Shown here: positions 61,363-64,000 of the stretch, in pieces
How positions within the stretch are numbered: the first letter of the stretch is position 1
Layout of the letters: every line of letters starts with the position of its first letter
Source: Methanomassiliicoccales archaeon
GTDB taxonomy: Archaea; Thermoplasmatota; Thermoplasmata; Methanomassiliicoccales; UBA472
Assembly: GCA_013415865.1 (NCBI GenBank)
Contig: CP058896.1
Coordinates: forward strand, 1,655,957-1,719,956
Length of the DNA: 64,000 nucleotides
Direction: 5' to 3'
Translations under genes and position numbers: made by a program
The notes under the pieces: generated by a model
Told to the model about the DNA's origin: nothing
The model's database searches: none
Seen by the model: only the letters and a program-made list of their open reading frames with translations

Positions 61363-62490
61363 ATGGCTAACGGTCCTGAGTTCAATAACGACTTCCAAAA
61401 CACCGGTGAGAGCTCAGAGGACCGCCCCAAGTTCGTATGCGTGACCATCCCCCCTCCTCCCTTTAAGGTGGCGAGTGTAACATCCAGGGACCCTGAGGAC
61501 CTGAGAGGAATAGCTACTGAGGGCGTCCTAACGTGGATCGATTATATTGCGGACGATATTGTGAAGGAGACAATGGTCGTCGCCAAGAAGTTCGGGTTCT
61601 CTGAGAAGATCGTTGACCAACTGGTCAAAGGCTCTTACGAGGCATATGAGGATCATGAGAACGAGCTTGGGATGGTCATGCCCGCCATACAGGTCAAGGG
61701 GGTCAGGGTGGAGGTCCACCCCATAATCATCCTCGTAAGCAGGAACCTCATCATCACAGTGCATGACCGTAACATCCGGAGGCTCGAATATTTTGCCAGA
61801 TATGGCAGTTCATGGATGTCAAGACTTCCGTCGATGATGCCGACCATAGATAAACTGACCTTGTTGCTCACAAGGTTGATAGGAGTGAACAACGAGAGGA
61901 ACTTTGAGCAGTTAAGGGAGATCGAGGACAAGGCAGACGACATCAGCGAGGCTCTCCTTGATCCTACAATACACATAATGGAGACCGGTCGATATATCTA
62001 TGATGTCAAGCATGGGCTCATCCAGTACCTGAATGCGCTATGGAGGAGCTTGGACCTTTTGAACAAGCTGAGGTACGGGGACGCCGAGCTCATCACGGAC
62101 AATCCAAAGATCCTCAATAAGCTCTCAGAGCAGGCTTCTCAGCTCACCAAGCATATCAGCCTGACCGAACATACTTCTCAGGTGCTGATATCCGGTACGA
62201 CGGTCCTTCAGACGCTTCACAACAACCAGCTGTTGATCATCAATAACAGGATGTTGATGGTGATGACGTGGATGACCATAATAGGCACGGCAGTGCTTGT
62301 TCCGAACACGATCGCCACGATATTCGGCTTCCTTTTCGCCGTTCCGAACGAGCATCTGGTCTGGTCATCGGCCGTGATAATCATTACCACTGTCGTCTGT
62401 ACCCTCTATGCCTATCACTGGCTAAGGTCAGGAATGGAGCTGGTCGAGATCCCGGAACGATCTAAAGGTGCTTTGGTCAGGAAAGGATGA
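61363..62490 (+). CDS. CorA-like membrane protein, second of the tandem pair, no GMN motif
   Basis: 375 aa paralogue with the same blocks: TWIDYIADDIVKETMV, LLTRLIGVNNERNFEQLREIEDKADDISEALLDP, NNQLLIINNRMLMVMTWMTIIGTAVLVPNTIATI. The GMN position reads GFL. Differences concentrate in the N-terminal ~30 residues (Pro-rich IPPPPFK here). It starts 15 bases after the first copy, with AGGTCAGGGGG upstream. Tandem duplication suggests a hetero-oligomer (CorA is pentameric). Confidence 0.83.
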   Translation: MANGPEFNNDFQNTGESSEDRPKFVCVTIPPPPFKVASVTSRDPEDLRGIATEGVLTWIDYIADDIVKETMVVAKKFGFSEKIVDQLVKGSYEAYEDHENELGMVMPAIQVKGVRVEVHPIIILVSRNLIITVHDRNIRRLEYFARYGSSWMSRLPSMMPTIDKLTLLLTRLIGVNNERNFEQLREIEDKADDISEALLDPTIHIMETGRYIYDVKHGLIQYLNALWRSLDLLNKLRYGDAELITDNPKILNKLSEQASQLTKHISLTEHTSQVLISGTTVLQTLHNNQLLIINNRMLMVMTWMTIIGTAVLVPNTIATIFGFLFAVPNEHLVWSSAVIIITTVVCTLYAYHWLRSGMELVEIPERSKGALVRKG

Positions 62491-62536
62491 GAGGATCCTA
62501 CGAAGGTTTATAATCGACGTGACCCAATTGAAATCA

Positions 62537-63004
62537 ATGACCGTCGTCGACGGTCTAGGAGGGGCAGAAGTGGCATCTGAGAAGCTGAAGGAGCTATTGA
62601 ACAAGGCGATCGCCAGTGAGATACAGGTCTCCATCCAATATATGTGGCAGCACGTCCAATGGGCGGGGGTCGACCACTATGCGGTCGCCGATGAGTTCAA
62701 GAACATAGCCATCCAGGAGATGAAGCACGCTGAAAAGATCGCTGAGAGGTTATGGTATTTTGACGGGGTCCCGACGACAAAGCCTTCGACAATAACCGTC
62801 GGAGGAGGACTGGAAGAGATGATAGATCTCGATATCAAGGCCGAATCAGAGGCGATCGAGCTCTATAAGAAGATCCAAAAAGTGGCCGATGAAGAGAACG
62901 ATCCCACCACGAGGTTCATCTTTGAGGGGATATTGGAGGAGGAAGAGGAGCATCACGATTTCTTCACATCGGTCAAAGCAGGTTGGCCTAAGAAAAAGAG
63001 ATGA
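62537..63004 (+). CDS. Bacterioferritin/DpsL-like diiron protein
   Basis: 155 aa four-helix bundle. Ligand pattern: Glu in SEIQVSIQYMW, E-x2-H in MKHAEKIAERL, Glu in DIKAESEAIELYKKI and E-x2-H-type EEEEEHHDFF. These match a diiron ferroxidase centre. A TATA-like GTTTATAAT at 62506-62514 predicts a leaderless ATG 62537. A T9 run follows at 63036-63044. Likely stores iron or protects from peroxide, next to a possible metal-ion channel pair. Confidence 0.88.
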   Translation: MTVVDGLGGAEVASEKLKELLNKAIASEIQVSIQYMWQHVQWAGVDHYAVADEFKNIAIQEMKHAEKIAERLWYFDGVPTTKPSTITVGGGLEEMIDLDIKAESEAIELYKKIQKVADEENDPTTRFIFEGILEEEEEHHDFFTSVKAGWPKKKR

Positions 63005-63035
63005 TCTCTAAACGAGTCTAGGTCGCAGCCCCCTC

Positions 63036-63059
63036 TTTTTTTTTCGAATGATATATATT
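63036..63059 (+). promoter_or_regulatory. Terminator T-run and TATA-like box between ferritin-like genes
   Basis: Nine T at 63036-63044 end the first ferritin-like transcript. ATATATATT at 63051-63059 is the TATA-like box of the second and overlaps the in-frame ATG at 63048, so translation must begin later. Confidence 0.6.
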
Positions 63060-63089
63060 GGAATTCAGACAGTCCTCTTTCTGATAAAC

Positions 63090-63569
63090 TTGGTACAATT
63101 CCGCTCAAAGGCCGAACTGGCAGGGATACTTAGAAAGGCATTGGAGATCGAGAAGGGGTTTGAGAATCTTGCGCAATGGGAGGCATATGTCCAAGCAAAG
63201 AACGAAGGCTTTAGGAACATGATCTTCACGATGATATCGGAATCTGAGCACCATGCCACGTTGGTAGAAGAGATGTTAAAAAGGATAGGTTCAGGAAGGA
63301 CGGACCAGTACGAGCTAAGAAAGCAGGTCTTCGATTTTACCTCCAGGGAGGAGAAGGAGATAATCGGAGAATTGGCGAGGACCGAGAAGCTAGCATTGGA
63401 CACATATATCAACATCAAGCAAGGACTGCTCCTCTCTGATGTTTCGTCCTGGATCCCAGAGTCTGACAGAAGATTCTTGATCGAAACGTTGGACATTCTG
63501 ATCGAAGAAGAGATGAAGCACGTGGAGATGACCTCGAAGAACATAGGGAAGGTCGAACGGATCCGTTGA
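63090..63569 (+). CDS. Ferritin-like four-helix diiron protein
   Basis: 159 aa. Two E-x2-H pairs are seen: ISESEHHATLVEEML and LIEEEMKHVEMTSK, with further Glu in ALEIEKGFENLAQWE and GELARTEKLALDTY. The pattern fits a ferritin-like/rubrerythrin-type fold without the rubredoxin cysteines. The predicted transcript start near 63081 favours TTG 63090 (VQFRSKAELAGI follows). Not obviously a duplicate of the preceding one. It may sequester iron or detoxify peroxide. Confidence 0.78.
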   Translation: MVQFRSKAELAGILRKALEIEKGFENLAQWEAYVQAKNEGFRNMIFTMISESEHHATLVEEMLKRIGSGRTDQYELRKQVFDFTSREEKEIIGELARTEKLALDTYINIKQGLLLSDVSSWIPESDRRFLIETLDILIEEEMKHVEMTSKNIGKVERIR

Positions 63570-63662
63570 TTTTTATATGAAGAATGGGCGAGGTCTCAAA
63601 AATCATAAGAACCAGTATTACCTCCCCCTCATCTCGTCATATTCACGGGAGGAGGGGTCGTT

Positions 63663-64000
63663 CTGGTCGCGATCAAGGTTGAAGATCTTCGTAAAAGCTA
63701 CGGTCATTTTCAGGCGGTCAAGGGGATATCTTTCGACGTAAAGGAGGGCGAGGTCTTTGGGCTCATCGGACCAAACGGGGCCGGCAAGACCACCACCCTG
63801 AGGATACTGGCGACCTTGCTTGAGATAACTGGTGGCAGGGTGGAGGTCTTTGGCCTCGACCTGAAAAAGAACGCCCCAGAGGTCCGAAAGATAATCAGCT
63901 ATCTTCCAGAGGATGCCGGTGCCTACAAGAACATGACGGGGAGGCAGTATCTCGAGTTCATATCGGGCTTCTTCTCCCCTGAGAAAGACCCAGAGGTGAT
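63663..64000 (+). CDS. ABC transporter ATP-binding protein (3' end outside window)
   Basis: N-terminal ~112 residues visible: VEDLRKSYGHFQAVKGISF, Walker A GLIGPNGAGKTTTLRIL, then the Q-loop region SYLPEDAGAYKNMTG. The signature and Walker B lie beyond the window. It resembles export- or drug-type ABC-2 ATPases. From the in-frame stop at 63606 no ATG, GTG or TTG precedes the fold. A strong GGAGGAGGGG at 63648-63657 lies 5 bases before CTG 63663, so CTG is the likely start. Confidence 0.86.
   Translation, partial: MVAIKVEDLRKSYGHFQAVKGISFDVKEGEVFGLIGPNGAGKTTTLRILATLLEITGGRVEVFGLDLKKNAPEVRKIISYLPEDAGAYKNMTGRQYLEFISGFFSPEKDPEV

Overview
The window is ordinary, gene-dense archaeal chromosome with no mobile element, CRISPR array or rRNA. 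Archaeal markers are an archaeal-type threonyl-tRNA synthetase with its own N-terminal editing domain, ABCE1, a replication factor C small subunit, ribosomal protein L40e, an archaeal riboflavin synthase, a ThiD-ThiN fusion, FtsZ and a NcsA/TtuA-type tRNA thiolase. Many genes have a TATA-like box about 26 bases before the expected transcript start and little or no 5' leader, while operon-internal genes use GGTGAT/GGAGG ribosome sites. This style, with flavodiiron protein, desulforedoxin, HypA/HypD, NikR and DUF835, fits an anaerobic or hydrogenase-bearing Thermoplasmatota-like euryarchaeon (perhaps near Methanomassiliicoccales). That placement is inference.

Layout. 0-2.7 kb: leuC/leuD/leuB-type 2-oxoacid elongation genes. 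2.8-9.3 kb: thrS, a membrane-anchored FKBP, a DedA-like protein, a glycosyltransferase, thiDN and a small unknown. 9.3-19.3 kb: arginine synthesis (argG-argH on the minus strand; argC-argJ-argB-argD on the plus strand), then an ACT-type protein and a second class III aminotransferase coupled to a cupin. 19.3-23.4 kb: tRNA-Thr(UGU), a cytosolic FKBP, tRNA-Arg(CCU), an AlkD-like protein and amtB-glnK behind a structured leader. 23.6-29.7 kb: a DGC zinc protein, a flavin disulfide oxidoreductase, a PHP protein, flavodiiron protein with a 37-residue desulforedoxin, and ABCE1. 29.8-37.8 kb: metG, a second PHP protein, a Roadblock protein, an unknown helical protein, ftsZ and a PUA/PAPS-reductase/ferredoxin fusion.

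37.9-48.5 kb: an aminotransferase, a complete ribB-ribL-ribC-ribH operon (DHBP to riboflavin and FAD), phosphoglucose/phosphomannose isomerase, glyA, a tRNA thiolase, rfcS, L40e, a response regulator and enolase. 48.5-60.1 kb: NAPRTase-OsmC-Lrp, a zinc-ribbon protein, a COG0523 GTPase with an orphan partner, topA, nikR, a stand-alone asparagine-synthase ATPase, folC, nth and hypA-hypD, giving a neighbourhood rich in metal-handling genes. 60.2-64 kb: two tandem CorA-like proteins without the GMN motif, two ferritin-like diiron proteins and the start of an ABC ATPase that appears to lack an ATG, GTG or TTG start.

The least explained items are the amtB leader (three perfect hairpins, the last covering the ribosome site), the GMN-less CorA pair, the PUA-PAPS reductase-ferredoxin fusion, the Roadblock/unknown/FtsZ group, and a stretch at 19.76-19.89 kb that could be a structured RNA or a tiny gene. 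I found no clear case of an entirely new system.
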